A stretch of DNA of 64,000 nt, from the NCBI GenBank assembly GCA_964574935.1, contig CAZNOZ010000005.1:1-64000 (forward strand). Reading direction: 5' to 3'. Positions 51,094 to 60,410 of this stretch are shown one piece after another. This DNA is from JBBECE01 sp964574935 (GTDB lineage Bacteria > Pseudomonadota > Alphaproteobacteria > Rhizobiales > Devosiaceae). Below the pieces are notes generated by a model. It saw only the letters and a program-made list of their open reading frames with translations. It searched no databases and was not told where the DNA came from. Positions within the stretch are counted from its first letter, which is position 1. The number at the start of each line of letters is the position of its first letter. The translations under genes and the position numbers were made by a program.

Positions 51094-52251
51094 ATGAAGA
51101 GATTTGTTGCGGCCCTGCTGGTCGTGTCGTTCGGCACGGCGGCGGCGGCGCAGGCACCGGATACCGAGTTCTTCAGTTTCGGCGGCGACGAATATGCCGG
51201 CGGACAAAATGCCGAAATCACAAAACCCGCCGAAAACGACGCGTTCGCGGCCGGGTTCAACGTCGGCGTGTCGTCGCCGGTGAGCGGCGATGCACATCTG
51301 GCCGGATTCAACGTCTCTGTCGACGCGGCGGTTGCCGGTGACGTTTACGGGGCCGGTTTCGGCGTGACGATTTCGGCGCCGGTCGGAGACGATCTGACGG
51401 CCGCCGGCAACACCATCACCGTCGCCTCGGGCGGGCGCGTCAGCGGCAATGCGCGGCTGGCCGGCCAGACGGTGACGCTCAACGCGCCGGTCGCCGGTTC
51501 GGTGCTGATCGCGGCGCAGGTCGCCACGGTTACCTCGTCGATTTCCGGCGACCTGCAGTTCACTGGCGAGACGCTCACCTTCGCCGGCGGCGCCAAGGTC
51601 AACGGCAAGGTGACGATCCGGGCGCCGAACGAGATCGACGTGCCGGCCACGGTGGCCAGCGCCGATCGGGTGAGCTTCGAGCGGCTGGAGTATGCCCAGC
51701 GGGTCACCGGTCCGGCGCAGGTGGCGCTTGAGACCGTGCAGACCATGTCGCCGTGGATGCTGATCGTGCCGGCCATCATCTGGAACGTGGTGCTGCTGGT
51801 AATCGGGCTGATCATCTTCGCGATCTTCCCGAAGCGCAGCATGAGCCTCTATCAGCGGTCGGTGGCGAAGCCCTGGTACACGCTGTGGGTGGGGCTGTTG
51901 TCGCTGTCGGTGCTGTTTGGCGCCATCCCGGTGCTCGGTATGACCCTGATCGGAATCCCCCTGATTCCAGTCGAGATCATCGTGTTCGTGCTTGCCTGGA
52001 TCGTGGCGCAGGTGACGGGTGCGTATGTGCTCGGCGGGCGGATTCTGGCGGCCTTCAAAATGCAGGCAGCCCCGATCATGGTTCAGTTGGTGGGCCTGTT
52101 CATCGGTCTGGTGATCGTGTGGGTGCTTTCCTTCGTGCCGTTCCTGAACTGGCTTGTGTGGCTGGCCGTTCTGGTGCTCGGGCTGGGCGGGTTGACCCGC
52201 ACCTTCGTCGAGGCCGGCGGCGGCGAGCCGATGGAAGTGGCGGCCGCTTAG
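51094..52251 (+). CDS. Polymer-forming (bactofilin-like) repeat protein with C-terminal membrane domain
   Basis: 385 residues. Signal peptide KRFVAALLVVSFGTAAAAQA, then about 140 residues of short beta-helical repeats (for example GDAHLAGFNVSVDAAVAGDV, GNARLAGQTVTLNAPVAGSV) like the polymer-forming cytoskeletal domain. A linker leads to a membrane domain of about four helices (LIVPAIIWNVVLLVIGLII onward). AAGGAG lies 8 nt upstream of the ATG. The repeats would be outside the cytoplasm, unlike true bactofilins. Function unknown; envelope scaffold is a guess. Confidence 0.85.
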   Translation: MKRFVAALLVVSFGTAAAAQAPDTEFFSFGGDEYAGGQNAEITKPAENDAFAAGFNVGVSSPVSGDAHLAGFNVSVDAAVAGDVYGAGFGVTISAPVGDDLTAAGNTITVASGGRVSGNARLAGQTVTLNAPVAGSVLIAAQVATVTSSISGDLQFTGETLTFAGGAKVNGKVTIRAPNEIDVPATVASADRVSFERLEYAQRVTGPAQVALETVQTMSPWMLIVPAIIWNVVLLVIGLIIFAIFPKRSMSLYQRSVAKPWYTLWVGLLSLSVLFGAIPVLGMTLIGIPLIPVEIIVFVLAWIVAQVTGAYVLGGRILAAFKMQAAPIMVQLVGLFIGLVIVWVLSFVPFLNWLVWLAVLVLGLGGLTRTFVEAGGGEPMEVAAA

Positions 52252-52274
52252 GACCGCGCCTACAAAGAGCTACG

Positions 52275-52298
52275 GGCCGCGCGCCTCGGCGCGCGGCC
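52275..52298. terminator. Strong GC hairpin between convergent genes
   Basis: An 11-bp perfect inverted repeat GGCCGCGCGCC/GGCGCGCGGCC with only TC between the arms, 23 nt past the polymer-forming protein stop and 33 nt from the OsmC-protein stop. No T-run on either side. It could serve both converging transcripts. Confidence 0.55.
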
Positions 52299-52330
52299 AG
52301 TCCCGTTGAACTTTCGATAGGACGGGCCGT

Positions 52331-53545
52331 TCAGGCGGCCAGCTCGGTGTCGAATCCGGCGATCCGAATCCGCGTCTTCAGCGCCGCCTTGCACAGGGCG
52401 TGCAGGAAGCAGGTCTGCTCGGACATATCGAGGGACATGCGGGCGAAATCGTCGTCTTCGGCACTGACCAGATACAGATGGGTTTCGATCGGATCGGCGT
52501 CACCGGGCCGCCCCGTCCCGCCGCTGGCGCCGCCCAGGGTGAAATGGGCGTCCTGGACGATCCGGTAGTCCTTGACCTGCTTGTGCACGATGCGGGCGTA
52601 GCGCCCGAGCTGGGTCATGAAGCAAAAGCCGATGCCGGCCGCGACAAGGCTCAGCGCGTCGGGCGCCCTGCCCTTGCCGCCATTTTCCGGCCCTTCTTCC
52701 GACAGGAACCGGAAGACCGAACCATGGGGGTTGTACATGTGCTGGATGATTTCCTTCATCCCGTCGGGACGCAGGGTGCAGAACACCCGCAAATGCAATA
52801 GCCGATCCTGACGATCGGTGAGCGAGCCGCCGGCAAAGGTTCGGGTTTCCTCGTTCTTCGGGGTCATGCGGCCCATGCGGGTGATGACGGGCGCCCAGTC
52901 TCCCTGTCCGATTCCGACCAAATCGAAACTGCCCGCCGGGTCCGGCAAGGCCGGCGCGCCGAGCGGCAGGGCTCGCCCGGTCTCGATCTCGACGCCATTG
53001 TGCGAAAGCGTGAAGACCGAGTGTTTGTACTGGCGCGTCAAGCCGCCAAGGGGGGATGCGACCACGGCGTCGGCGACCAGGGCCCGCAAGGTATCGGCGT
53101 TGGCATCGGCGTCGATCTGGGCCTCGAGTTCGATGTCGCGGGCCCCGCCGGTCATGGTGCCCTGAGAGGCCGAGCCGCGCATGGTGTAGTAGTTGTCCTG
53201 GATGAGCCGAACCTTGCCGATGTCGATGGAGCGCTCGGCGGCGAGCGCCAGCAGCTCGTTCATGATGGCCGAGACCATGCCCGAGGAGACGAAGGAAAGC
53301 GGGCACGGGCCCTCGTCATGGCCGTCGAGATAGGCGCCCTCGTCGGACGCCAGGCGCCAGGCGGCGCCGGTACGCGCGGAGACGACAAGGGCCTCTTTCT
53401 GCATGCCGCTGAGATCGCGGGCGGCGAGCCGAATGCACTCGCCGAGCCGGATCTCCGGCGGCGCCAGCCCGACCCGGTCGGGATTGCCGAGCTTGAAGAA
53501 GAGGGGCTTGCCGGATTGCTTGAGGATGTTCTCGCCGGTGGGCAT
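52331..53545 (-). CDS. Tandem OsmC-domain protein
   Basis: 404 residues with two OsmC/Ohr-like halves. The first (about residues 50-195) has GPCPLSFVSSGMVSAIMNEL and LGGLTRQYKHSVFT but lacks the Cys pair of active peroxidases. The second (about 215-400) has LSLVAAGIGFCFMTQLGRYA and EQTCFLHALCKAALKTRI and keeps cysteines in the expected places. OsmC proteins reduce organic hydroperoxides. The protein is longer than usual single-domain OsmC (~140 residues). The first half may act only in dimer formation. Stands alone between convergent and co-directional neighbours. Confidence 0.85.
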   Translation of the reverse strand: MPTGENILKQSGKPLFFKLGNPDRVGLAPPEIRLGECIRLAARDLSGMQKEALVVSARTGAAWRLASDEGAYLDGHDEGPCPLSFVSSGMVSAIMNELLALAAERSIDIGKVRLIQDNYYTMRGSASQGTMTGGARDIELEAQIDADANADTLRALVADAVVASPLGGLTRQYKHSVFTLSHNGVEIETGRALPLGAPALPDPAGSFDLVGIGQGDWAPVITRMGRMTPKNEETRTFAGGSLTDRQDRLLHLRVFCTLRPDGMKEIIQHMYNPHGSVFRFLSEEGPENGGKGRAPDALSLVAAGIGFCFMTQLGRYARIVHKQVKDYRIVQDAHFTLGGASGGTGRPGDADPIETHLYLVSAEDDDFARMSLDMSEQTCFLHALCKAALKTRIRIAGFDTELAA

Positions 53546-53624
53546 CTCGGCTCTCCGATGCGGTGCGCGGGCGATTTTTGCCGCTATCGACGGCTTTCAG
53601 TCAATCGTGCGGGCGCGCGCGGCC

Positions 53625-54911
53625 TCAAAGCAGCAGCACCGCCCGGAAGTCGTTGACGTTGGTGTGGGTGGGCCCGGTCACCATCAGCCCGCCAACGGCA
53701 TCGAAGAAGTCGTAGCTGAGATTCTGGCGGAGCAGGGCCGCCGGGTCGACCCCTTCCTCGGCGGCACTCGCAAACAGCGCCGGCGTGACGATGGCGCCGG
53801 CATTGTCTTCGGTCCCGTCGATGCCGTCGGTATCGGCGAAGAGGCCGAAAACGCCCTCCCGGCCGGCGGTCGCGATCAGGAACGCCAACGCGCATTCGGC
53901 GCTCGGTCCGCCCCTGCCGGCGGGGTTGTTCACCGTCACGGTCAGCTCGCCACCGGAAAGCAGGAGCACCGGCTGGGCGTGCGCGTTGACGGCAAGCTCA
54001 TCGACGCGTGCCGCGAGACCCGTGCCGTAGCCGGCGGCATCGCCCTCGATACCGTCGCCGAGCTCGATCACCTGCGCGCCGGCAGCGCGAGCGGCTTCGG
54101 CGGCCGCGGCAAGCGAGGCCGCCGGGGACGCGATCAGCCGGTACTCGGCGGCCAGATCCGCGCAGTCGGCGGGCTTGGGGCTCTCGAAAGCCGGGTCGTT
54201 CAGGATGCGGCGGACGGCGGCAGGCGCGTTGATCGCGTATTTCTCGAGGACGTGACGGGCTTCGGCCTGGGTCGTCAGGTCCGGAACCGTCGGGCCGGAG
54301 GCGATGGTCGCCGGGTCGTCGCCGACGACGTCCGAGATCGCCAGGGTCACGACCTTCGCCGGCGCCGCCGCCATCAGCAGGCGCCCGCCCTTGACCGCGG
54401 ACAGGTGCTTGCGCACGCAGTTGATCTCGGAAATCGAGGCGCCCGAACGCACAAGCGCCCTGGTGATCACCTGCTTGGTGGCAAACGGCAGCCCCTCAAG
54501 CGGCGCCGACATGAGCGCCGAGCCTCCCCCGGACAACAACACGATCACCAGATCGTCGGGTCCCGCCGCGCCGACGGCCCGCAGAATCTGCCCGGCCGCC
54601 GCAAGCCCCTTTTCGTCGGGGACCGGATGGGCGGCCTCAAGAACCTTGATCGACGAGGTGGGCACCGCATGGCCGTAGCGGGTGACCACCACCCCCTCCA
54701 GGGGACCGGCCCAACGCTCCTCGAGCGCCGCGGCCATCGCCGCCGCGGACTTGCCCGCCCCCACAACGATGGTCCGACCCGCGGGCGGATCGGGCAGGAA
54801 GCGGTCGATCACGCTGGCCGGCCGGGCGCGATCGACGGCTGTGTCGTAGAGCGCGCGCAGGAAAGCGATGGGATTGCGGCGGGGGTCGGCAGGTGGATCG
54901 GCTGCGCTCAC
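53625..54911 (-). CDS. Glycerate 2-kinase (MOFRL/TtuD type)
   Basis: 428-residue kinase forming 2-phosphoglycerate from glycerate. PAGRTIVVGAGKSAAAMAAA, VIVLLSGGGSALMSAPLEGL, INCVRKHLSAVKGGRLLMAA and the C-terminal MOFRL motif TGPTHTNVNDFRAVLLL identify the GckA/TtuD family. The GTG at 54911 overlaps the gcvP stop by 4 nt, so it is translated as the last gene of the glycine cleavage operon. That links glycine and glyoxylate or serine-derived glycerate flux. Confidence 0.94.
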   Translation of the reverse strand: MSAADPPADPRRNPIAFLRALYDTAVDRARPASVIDRFLPDPPAGRTIVVGAGKSAAAMAAALEERWAGPLEGVVVTRYGHAVPTSSIKVLEAAHPVPDEKGLAAAGQILRAVGAAGPDDLVIVLLSGGGSALMSAPLEGLPFATKQVITRALVRSGASISEINCVRKHLSAVKGGRLLMAAAPAKVVTLAISDVVGDDPATIASGPTVPDLTTQAEARHVLEKYAINAPAAVRRILNDPAFESPKPADCADLAAEYRLIASPAASLAAAAEAARAAGAQVIELGDGIEGDAAGYGTGLAARVDELAVNAHAQPVLLLSGGELTVTVNNPAGRGGPSAECALAFLIATAGREGVFGLFADTDGIDGTEDNAGAIVTPALFASAAEEGVDPAALLRQNLSYDFFDAVGGLMVTGPTHTNVNDFRAVLLL

Positions 54912-57751
54912 TCGGCTGCTTCCCTGAAGGGCTCGAGCGGCGGGCAGGTGCACACCAGGTTGCGGTCACCATAGGCGTTGTCGACCCGGTTGACGGGCGG
55001 CAGATACTTGTCCGCATCGGAGGGCTCGGTCGCGATGGCGTCGGCACGGGTGTAGGGGCGATCCCAGTCCGGCGCGGTGAGATCGGCAAGGGTGTGGGGG
55101 GCGCCGCGCAGGACGCTTCGTTCGACCTCGACCGCGCCGGATTCGATCTCGGCAATCTCGGCGCGGATCGCCACCATGGCGGCAACGAACCGGTCGAGTT
55201 CGCGCCTGGGTTCGGATTCGGTCGGCTCGATCATCAGCGTGCCGGGCACCGGAAAGCTCATTGTGGGGGCGTGAAAGCCAAAGTCGATCAGCCGCTTGGC
55301 GATGTCATCGACGGTGACGCCGGTGGTTTCTTTCAGGGGGCGTGGATCGATGATGCACTCATGGGCCACCCGGCCCCGGCGGTTGCGATAGAGCACCGGA
55401 AAATGCTCTTCGAGCCGGCCGGCGAGGTAATTGGCGCTCAACAGCGCGATCTGGCTGGCGCGCTTGAGTCCCTGGGCGCCCATCATCAGGATGTAAGCGT
55501 AGGAAATCGGCAAAACGCCCGCCGATCCGAACGGTGCGGCGGCCACAGCCCCTGCCTCGCCGGTTCTCGGATCCGTCGGCAGGAACGGGGCCAGATGCGA
55601 CTTGACGCCGATCGGGCCGACGCCGGGTCCGCCACCGCCATGGGGAATGGCGAACGTTTTGTGCAGATTGAGATGGGAGACGTCGGCGCCGTAGTCGCCG
55701 GGCCGGGCGAGCCCCACCTGGGCGTTGAGGTTGGCCCCGTCGAGATAGACCTGGCCACCGTTGGCATGGACGATGTCGCACACGCGGCGGATGTCTTCCT
55801 CGAAGACACCGTGGGTGGAAGGGTAGGTCACCATGATCGCGGCCAGGCGGTCCGCGTTGGCCGCGGCCTTCGCTTCGAGATCGGCGATGTCGATGTTGCC
55901 GCCGGCGTCGGTGGCGACGACTTTCACCTCGAGCCCCGCCATATGGGCGGAAGCCGGGTTGGTGCCGTGGGCGGAGGCGGGAATCAGACACAGATCGCGG
56001 CGCGCCTGATTGCGGCTGGCATGATACCGGCGGATGGCCATCAGGCCCGCGAACTCGCCCTGGGCGCCTGAATTCGGCTGCAAGGATACCGCCTCGAAGC
56101 CGGTGATCTCGCACAGCATCTTTTCGAGCCCGTCGATGAGCCTTGCGTAGCCCTTCGCCTGGTCGGCGGGGGCAAACGGGTGCAATTCGGCAAAGCCGCG
56201 CCAGGAAACCGGCAGCATCGCGGCGGCGGCGTTGAGCTTCATGGTGCACGAGCCGAGCGGGATCATCGTCCGGTCGAGCCCCAGGTCCCGGTCGGCGAGC
56301 CTGCGCATGTAGCGCATCAGCTCGGTTTCCGAGCGATGGCGGTTGAAGACCGGGTGGGTCATGAACTCCGAGCGCCGCGCGAGGTTTGTTGGCAGACCTT
56401 CCGGCGCGTCCGGTTCGACGGCGGCGTAGTCCAGATTGCCGCCGAAGGCCCGCCAGAGGGTCTCGACGGTGGCGTCGGTTGAGGTCTCGTCGAGGGCGAC
56501 GCCGATCCGGCCGTCACCGAAATCCCTCAGGTTGATCCCGGCGGCCCGGGCCCGGGCGAGGATTTGCCTGGCGCCATCGCCGGCGTCCACTGTCAGGGTG
56601 TCGAAGAAGCTCGCATTGACCGGCGGCACCCCGATCTGACGCAGGCCGGCGGCGAGCGCCGCGGTCCGCCGATGGATTTGGGAGGCCATGGCGCGCAGCC
56701 CCTCGGCGCCGTGATAGACCGCGTACATCGAGGCGATCACCGCCGGAAGCACCTGGGCAGTGCAGATGTTCGAGGTCGCCTTGTCGCGACGGATATGCTG
56801 CTCACGGGTTTGCAGCGCCAGCCGGTAGGCGGTCCGCCCGCGCGCATCGACGCTGACGCCCACCAGCCGGCCGGGGAGCGCCCGCACGAGCCTTTCGCGG
56901 CACGCAATGTAGGCGGCGTGCGGGCCGCCGAATCCCATCGGCACCCCGAGACGCTGTGAGGAGCCCAGGACAATGTCGGCCCCCAGTTCTCCCGGCGGGG
57001 CGAGAAGCGCCAGCGCCAGCGGATCGGCGGCCACGCAACCGACAGCTCCGGCGGCGGCGAGCGCGGCCAGGATCGGTCCCAGGTCGCGAATGCGTCCGGT
57101 GGTGTCGGGATACTGCAACAGGGCTCCGAACACGGCGCTGGGATCGAGGTCGGACTGCGGATCGCCGGTGACGATCGTCCAGCCCATCGGCTCGGCGCGG
57201 GTCCGCAGCACCGCAAGGGTCTGTGGATGGCAGTGAGCATCGGCGAAAAAGGTCGTGGAAGCGACCCTTGTCGCGCGCCGGGCCATCGCCATGGCCTCGG
57301 CGGCGGCGGTCGCTTCGTCGAGCAGGGACGCATTGGCGAGATCAAGCCCGGCGAGATCGGCCATCGCGGTCTGGAAATTGACCAGCGCTTCCAGCCGTCC
57401 CTGGCTGATTTCGGGCTGGTAGGGGGTGTAGGCGGTGTACCAGGCCGGGTTCTCGAGGATGTTGCGTTCGATGACCGCGGGCAGAACGGTCCCGTGATAG
57501 CCTTGCCCGATGAGCGAGGTGTAGACCTGATTGGCCTGCTCCAATTCGCGCAGGGCGGACAATGCCTCGGCCTCGCTGCTGGCTGGCGCGAGGGCCAACG
57601 GCGCCGACAGGCGAATGGAGGCAGGCAGCGCTTCGTCGACCAGCGCGTCGATGCTTGGACAGCCGATGGCGGCGAGCATGTCCGCGATGTCACCGGCATC
57701 GGGCCCGATATGGCGATCGGCGAAATTCGCGGCGCGGTCGGTGGATTTCAC
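54908..57751 (-). CDS. gcvP: Glycine dehydrogenase (decarboxylating), GcvP
   Basis: 947-residue PLP-dependent P-protein of the glycine cleavage system. ANFADRHIGPDAGDIADMLA at the start, QGYHGTVLPAVIERNILENP, LGSCTMKLNAAAAMLPVSW, and the PLP-lysine motif SHLNLHKTFAIPHGGGGPGV are all present. Full-length fused form, not the two-subunit version. It lies 17 nt after gcvH and overlaps the glycerate kinase start. Confidence 0.97.
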   Translation of the reverse strand: MKSTDRAANFADRHIGPDAGDIADMLAAIGCPSIDALVDEALPASIRLSAPLALAPASSEAEALSALRELEQANQVYTSLIGQGYHGTVLPAVIERNILENPAWYTAYTPYQPEISQGRLEALVNFQTAMADLAGLDLANASLLDEATAAAEAMAMARRATRVASTTFFADAHCHPQTLAVLRTRAEPMGWTIVTGDPQSDLDPSAVFGALLQYPDTTGRIRDLGPILAALAAAGAVGCVAADPLALALLAPPGELGADIVLGSSQRLGVPMGFGGPHAAYIACRERLVRALPGRLVGVSVDARGRTAYRLALQTREQHIRRDKATSNICTAQVLPAVIASMYAVYHGAEGLRAMASQIHRRTAALAAGLRQIGVPPVNASFFDTLTVDAGDGARQILARARAAGINLRDFGDGRIGVALDETSTDATVETLWRAFGGNLDYAAVEPDAPEGLPTNLARRSEFMTHPVFNRHRSETELMRYMRRLADRDLGLDRTMIPLGSCTMKLNAAAAMLPVSWRGFAELHPFAPADQAKGYARLIDGLEKMLCEITGFEAVSLQPNSGAQGEFAGLMAIRRYHASRNQARRDLCLIPASAHGTNPASAHMAGLEVKVVATDAGGNIDIADLEAKAAANADRLAAIMVTYPSTHGVFEEDIRRVCDIVHANGGQVYLDGANLNAQVGLARPGDYGADVSHLNLHKTFAIPHGGGGPGVGPIGVKSHLAPFLPTDPRTGEAGAVAAAPFGSAGVLPISYAYILMMGAQGLKRASQIALLSANYLAGRLEEHFPVLYRNRRGRVAHECIIDPRPLKETTGVTVDDIAKRLIDFGFHAPTMSFPVPGTLMIEPTESEPRRELDRFVAAMVAIRAEIAEIESGAVEVERSVLRGAPHTLADLTAPDWDRPYTRADAIATEPSDADKYLPPVNRVDNAYGDRNLVCTCPPLEPFREAAE

Positions 57752-57768
57752 GGCAGGGCCTCCGACAA

Positions 57769-58134
57769 CTACGCTGTGAGCTTTCGATAGGACTCGGCGT
57801 CGAGCAGGCCGTCCATATCGGCGGTGTCGGAGAGCCGGAGCCTGAGGAACCAGGCGCCGGATTCGGGGTCGGCGTTGACCAGTGAGGGATCCTTGACGAT
57901 GGCGGCGTTGGTTTCGGTCACTTCACCGCCGACCGGTGCATAGACGTCCGAGGCGACCTTGACGCTCTCGACGACGCCAACCGCCTCGCCCTTGCTGACC
58001 TGCCGGCCGACCTCGGGGAGCTCGACGAACACCACATCGCCGAGCTGGTCCTGCGCGTACGACGTGATCCCGACGGTGGCGATCCCGTCGGCGAGGGTGA
58101 TCCACTCATGGTCCGTGGTGTATTTGGTGTGCAT
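57769..58134 (-). CDS. gcvH: Glycine cleavage system H protein
   Basis: 121-residue lipoyl carrier shuttling the aminomethyl group between P and T proteins. YTTDHEWITLADGIATVGIT and the lipoylation site AVGVVESVKVASDVYAPVGG (Lys in ESVK) are clear, followed by LVNADPESGAWFLRLRLSD. Start ATG 58134, 12 nt after the gcvT stop. Confidence 0.97.
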   Translation of the reverse strand: MHTKYTTDHEWITLADGIATVGITSYAQDQLGDVVFVELPEVGRQVSKGEAVGVVESVKVASDVYAPVGGEVTETNAAIVKDPSLVNADPESGAWFLRLRLSDTADMDGLLDAESYRKLTA

Positions 58135-58146
58135 CGACAGCGGGTC

Positions 58147-59316
58147 CTATTCGGACGTGTTGCGTTTGTAGTGCGTGGGCACGAAAGGCATCGGCGCCAC
58201 CGAGAGCGGTCGCCGTGTGCCCCTGACTTCCGCGACCAGCGCCGTGCCGTTGGCGCTCAGGGGCGCCGTGACATAGCCCATCGCCACCGGCACGTTGAGC
58301 GACGGGCTGAGGGTGCCGGAGGTAACGTAGCCAACCGCGCGCTCAGAAGTACGGTCCTCGAAAAGCGGGGTCCCCGGGCGGATCGGTGCCGCCCCCTCGG
58401 GATACAGACCCACGCGCTTGCGCAGCGGTCCGTGGGCGAGTTCGCGGCGAATGACCGCGGCGCCGGGAAAACCGCCCTCGTCACGGCGGCGGCCGTCGAT
58501 CGACCAGCCGAGAGACGCTTCGACGGGGGTCGTGGTGGTGGAAATGTCGGCGCCGTACAGACACAGGCCGGCTTCCAGCCGCAGTGAGTCGCGGGCGCCC
58601 AGCCCGGCCGGCATGACCCGATGATCGGCGGTGAGGCGGCGCCAGATGTGGGCGGACCGGCTGGCGAGCACCGATATCTCGAAGCCATCCTCGCCGGTAT
58701 AGCCCGATCGCGAAACCATCGTCGGCACCGCGTCGATCTCCACCATGGCCACGTCCAGGAACGACATCGCGCTGACCGCCGGGGCGAGATCGCTCAGCAC
58801 CAACTCGGCGGCGGGGCCCTGAAGGGCGATCATGGCCATGTCGTCAAGCGGTTTGACAGCGACTTCGTCGGGAACCTTGGTGGCAATGCGGGTGAAGTCG
58901 AAGTGCTTTCGGGCGGCGTTGACGACCAGGTGCAGGCGCCAGTCTCCTCCCTCCTCGATCGGCGGGCGCGACACCATCAAGTCGTCGATGATGCCGCCGT
59001 CGTCGGTCGTCAGTTGGGTGTAGCGCTGGCGGCCGGGCGGCAGCCCCACGATATCGGCGGGCACCAGCGTCTCCAGGGCCACGGCCACGGTCTCGAAGTC
59101 GGGGCCGGCGAGTTCGGCCTGCCCCATGTGAGAGACGTCGAACAGCGCGGCCGCCTGGCGGCAATGCAAATGCTCCTTGAGAACCCCCGGCGCGTAGTGC
59201 AGCGGCATGTGGTAGCCGGCGAACTCGACCATGCGCGCGCCGGCGGCGACGTGCGCGTCATAGAGCGGCGTGCGGTTGGAGGCGGTGCTGGGCTGGGCTG
59301 TATCGGTTTCGGCCAT
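58147..59316 (-). CDS. gcvT: Glycine cleavage system aminomethyltransferase GcvT
   Basis: 389-residue T protein passing the methylene group to tetrahydrofolate. NRTPLYDAHVAAGARMVEFA, FDVSHMGQAELAGPD, RYTQLTTDDGGIIDDLMVSR and GYTGEDGFEISVLASRSAHI are family motifs. The ATG at 59316 is chosen; the open frame upstream runs through the glycine riboswitch and is not coding. First gene of gcvT-gcvH-gcvP-glycerate kinase. Confidence 0.96.
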   Translation of the reverse strand: MAETDTAQPSTASNRTPLYDAHVAAGARMVEFAGYHMPLHYAPGVLKEHLHCRQAAALFDVSHMGQAELAGPDFETVAVALETLVPADIVGLPPGRQRYTQLTTDDGGIIDDLMVSRPPIEEGGDWRLHLVVNAARKHFDFTRIATKVPDEVAVKPLDDMAMIALQGPAAELVLSDLAPAVSAMSFLDVAMVEIDAVPTMVSRSGYTGEDGFEISVLASRSAHIWRRLTADHRVMPAGLGARDSLRLEAGLCLYGADISTTTTPVEASLGWSIDGRRRDEGGFPGAAVIRRELAHGPLRKRVGLYPEGAAPIRPGTPLFEDRTSERAVGYVTSGTLSPSLNVPVAMGYVTAPLSANGTALVAEVRGTRRPLSVAPMPFVPTHYKRNTSE

Positions 59317-59361
59317 CGGCGATCTTTCCGGCCTGGCTCCGGCGGCACCGGTTTCCTGGCT

Positions 59362-59532
59362 GATCGCCCCGTCTGTATTCTTGCCTGAGAGAATTACCCC
59401 TTCGGCGGGCGCGGGTGCGCCTCTTTCCAGACGTTGGTTGGCGGTGCCGCGGTCCTTTTGCCTGAGAGTTTCCGGGGCGGTTGCTCCTTCGGCGCCGGCA
59501 AGGCTGGCCGGTCTCTCCCGCAGGCTCCGCGG
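59362..59532 (-). promoter_or_regulatory. Tandem glycine riboswitch upstream of gcvT
   Basis: On the minus strand two aptamers follow each other. The first: CGGGAGAGACCGG, GCCGAAGGAGCAA, GGAAACTCTCAGGCAAAAGG. The second: TCTGGAAAGAGGCG, GCCGAAGGGGTAA, TTCTCTCAGGCAAGAATACA with GACGGGG. The paired arrangement is the cooperative glycine riboswitch that turns on gcv genes when glycine is abundant. It ends about 45 nt before gcvT. Confidence 0.95.
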
Positions 59533-59678
59533 CGATACTGGTTTGCCGCGCGACGCTCTGTCAAGGCTGGCGGACGGATCGCGGCGTTTGTCACCAGATT
59601 GCCTGACCAACCGCAAATGGACGGGGATAGGCGCCTTCCTCACGGTAGAAAAAACCCGCCGTCGTGACTATCTAAGCC

Positions 59679-60410
59679 GTGCCGTGCGCCAGGGGCGCGA
59701 TCGCACTCGCGCACCGCGAGATCGGCCCGTACGTGCCCCGACGCAAGCCGCCGCAAGGGAGCTTCGCCCTGCCCGAGTTGATTTCAGTCGAAGTAGTGAC
59801 GGCGTTCGTGCAGGTGGTGCTGATCGACGTGGCGCTTGCCGGCGACAACGCCATCGTGATCGCGTTGGCCGCGCGCGGGCTGCCGCAAGCCCAGAGGGGC
59901 AAGGCGATTTTCGTCGGCATTGCGGCGGCGACGGTGCTCAGAATCGGGTTCGCACTGGTGACGGTGCAGTTGCTCAACGTGGTCGGGCTGTTGCTGGCGG
60001 GCGGGCTCCTGCTGCTTTGGGTGTGCTGGAAGATGTGGCGCGAGCTGCATCCGGCACGGGCGTACTCCCAGGACGGCACAAGGCAGACGGTGCCGGCGGC
60101 GGCGGCGCCGCCCACCAAGACCTTCGGGCAGGCCGCCTTGCAGATCATTCTCGCCGATGTCTCGATGTCGCTGGACAACGTGCTGGCAGTCGCCGGGGCG
60201 GCCCGCGAACACCCCGCGGTGCTGGTGTTCGGGCTGTTTCTGTCGGTGGCGCTGATGGGATTTGCGGCGGTGCTCATCTCCCGTTTCCTGGAGCGCTACC
60301 GCTGGATCGCCTATCTGGGCCTGGCCGTCGTTCTCTACGTGGCGCTGGAGATGATCTACGCCGGCAGCACCCAGGTCTGGCCGATGGTGGAGCGGGCGAT
60401 GGCCGGCTAG
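59679..60410 (+). CDS. TerC/YjbE-family integral membrane protein
   Basis: Up to 243 residues. Family marks: VVLIDVALAGDNAIVIALAA, then AAPPTKTFGQAALQIILADV and SMSLDNVLAVAGAAREHPA, with the paired Asp-Asn motifs of TerC-type proteins and about seven hydrophobic segments. Such proteins are linked to manganese or other metal export. The start is unsettled: GTG 59679 and GTG 59733 give N-terminal tails unlike the family, while TTG 59778 (or CTG 59769, 7 nt after GGGAG) would fit better. No yybP-ykoY riboswitch seen upstream. Confidence 0.82.
   Translation: MPCARGAIALAHREIGPYVPRRKPPQGSFALPELISVEVVTAFVQVVLIDVALAGDNAIVIALAARGLPQAQRGKAIFVGIAAATVLRIGFALVTVQLLNVVGLLLAGGLLLLWVCWKMWRELHPARAYSQDGTRQTVPAAAAPPTKTFGQAALQIILADVSMSLDNVLAVAGAAREHPAVLVFGLFLSVALMGFAAVLISRFLERYRWIAYLGLAVVLYVALEMIYAGSTQVWPMVERAMAG

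Noticed and set aside
58147..59643. GcvT with a 109-residue N-terminal extension
   Set aside because: The extension is the translated glycine riboswitch; family start and the ATG at 59316 agree.
59533..59678. yybP-ykoY manganese riboswitch upstream of the TerC-like gene
   Set aside because: TerC-family genes often have one, but the conserved GGGGAGUAGC-type core is not present in the 146 nt upstream.
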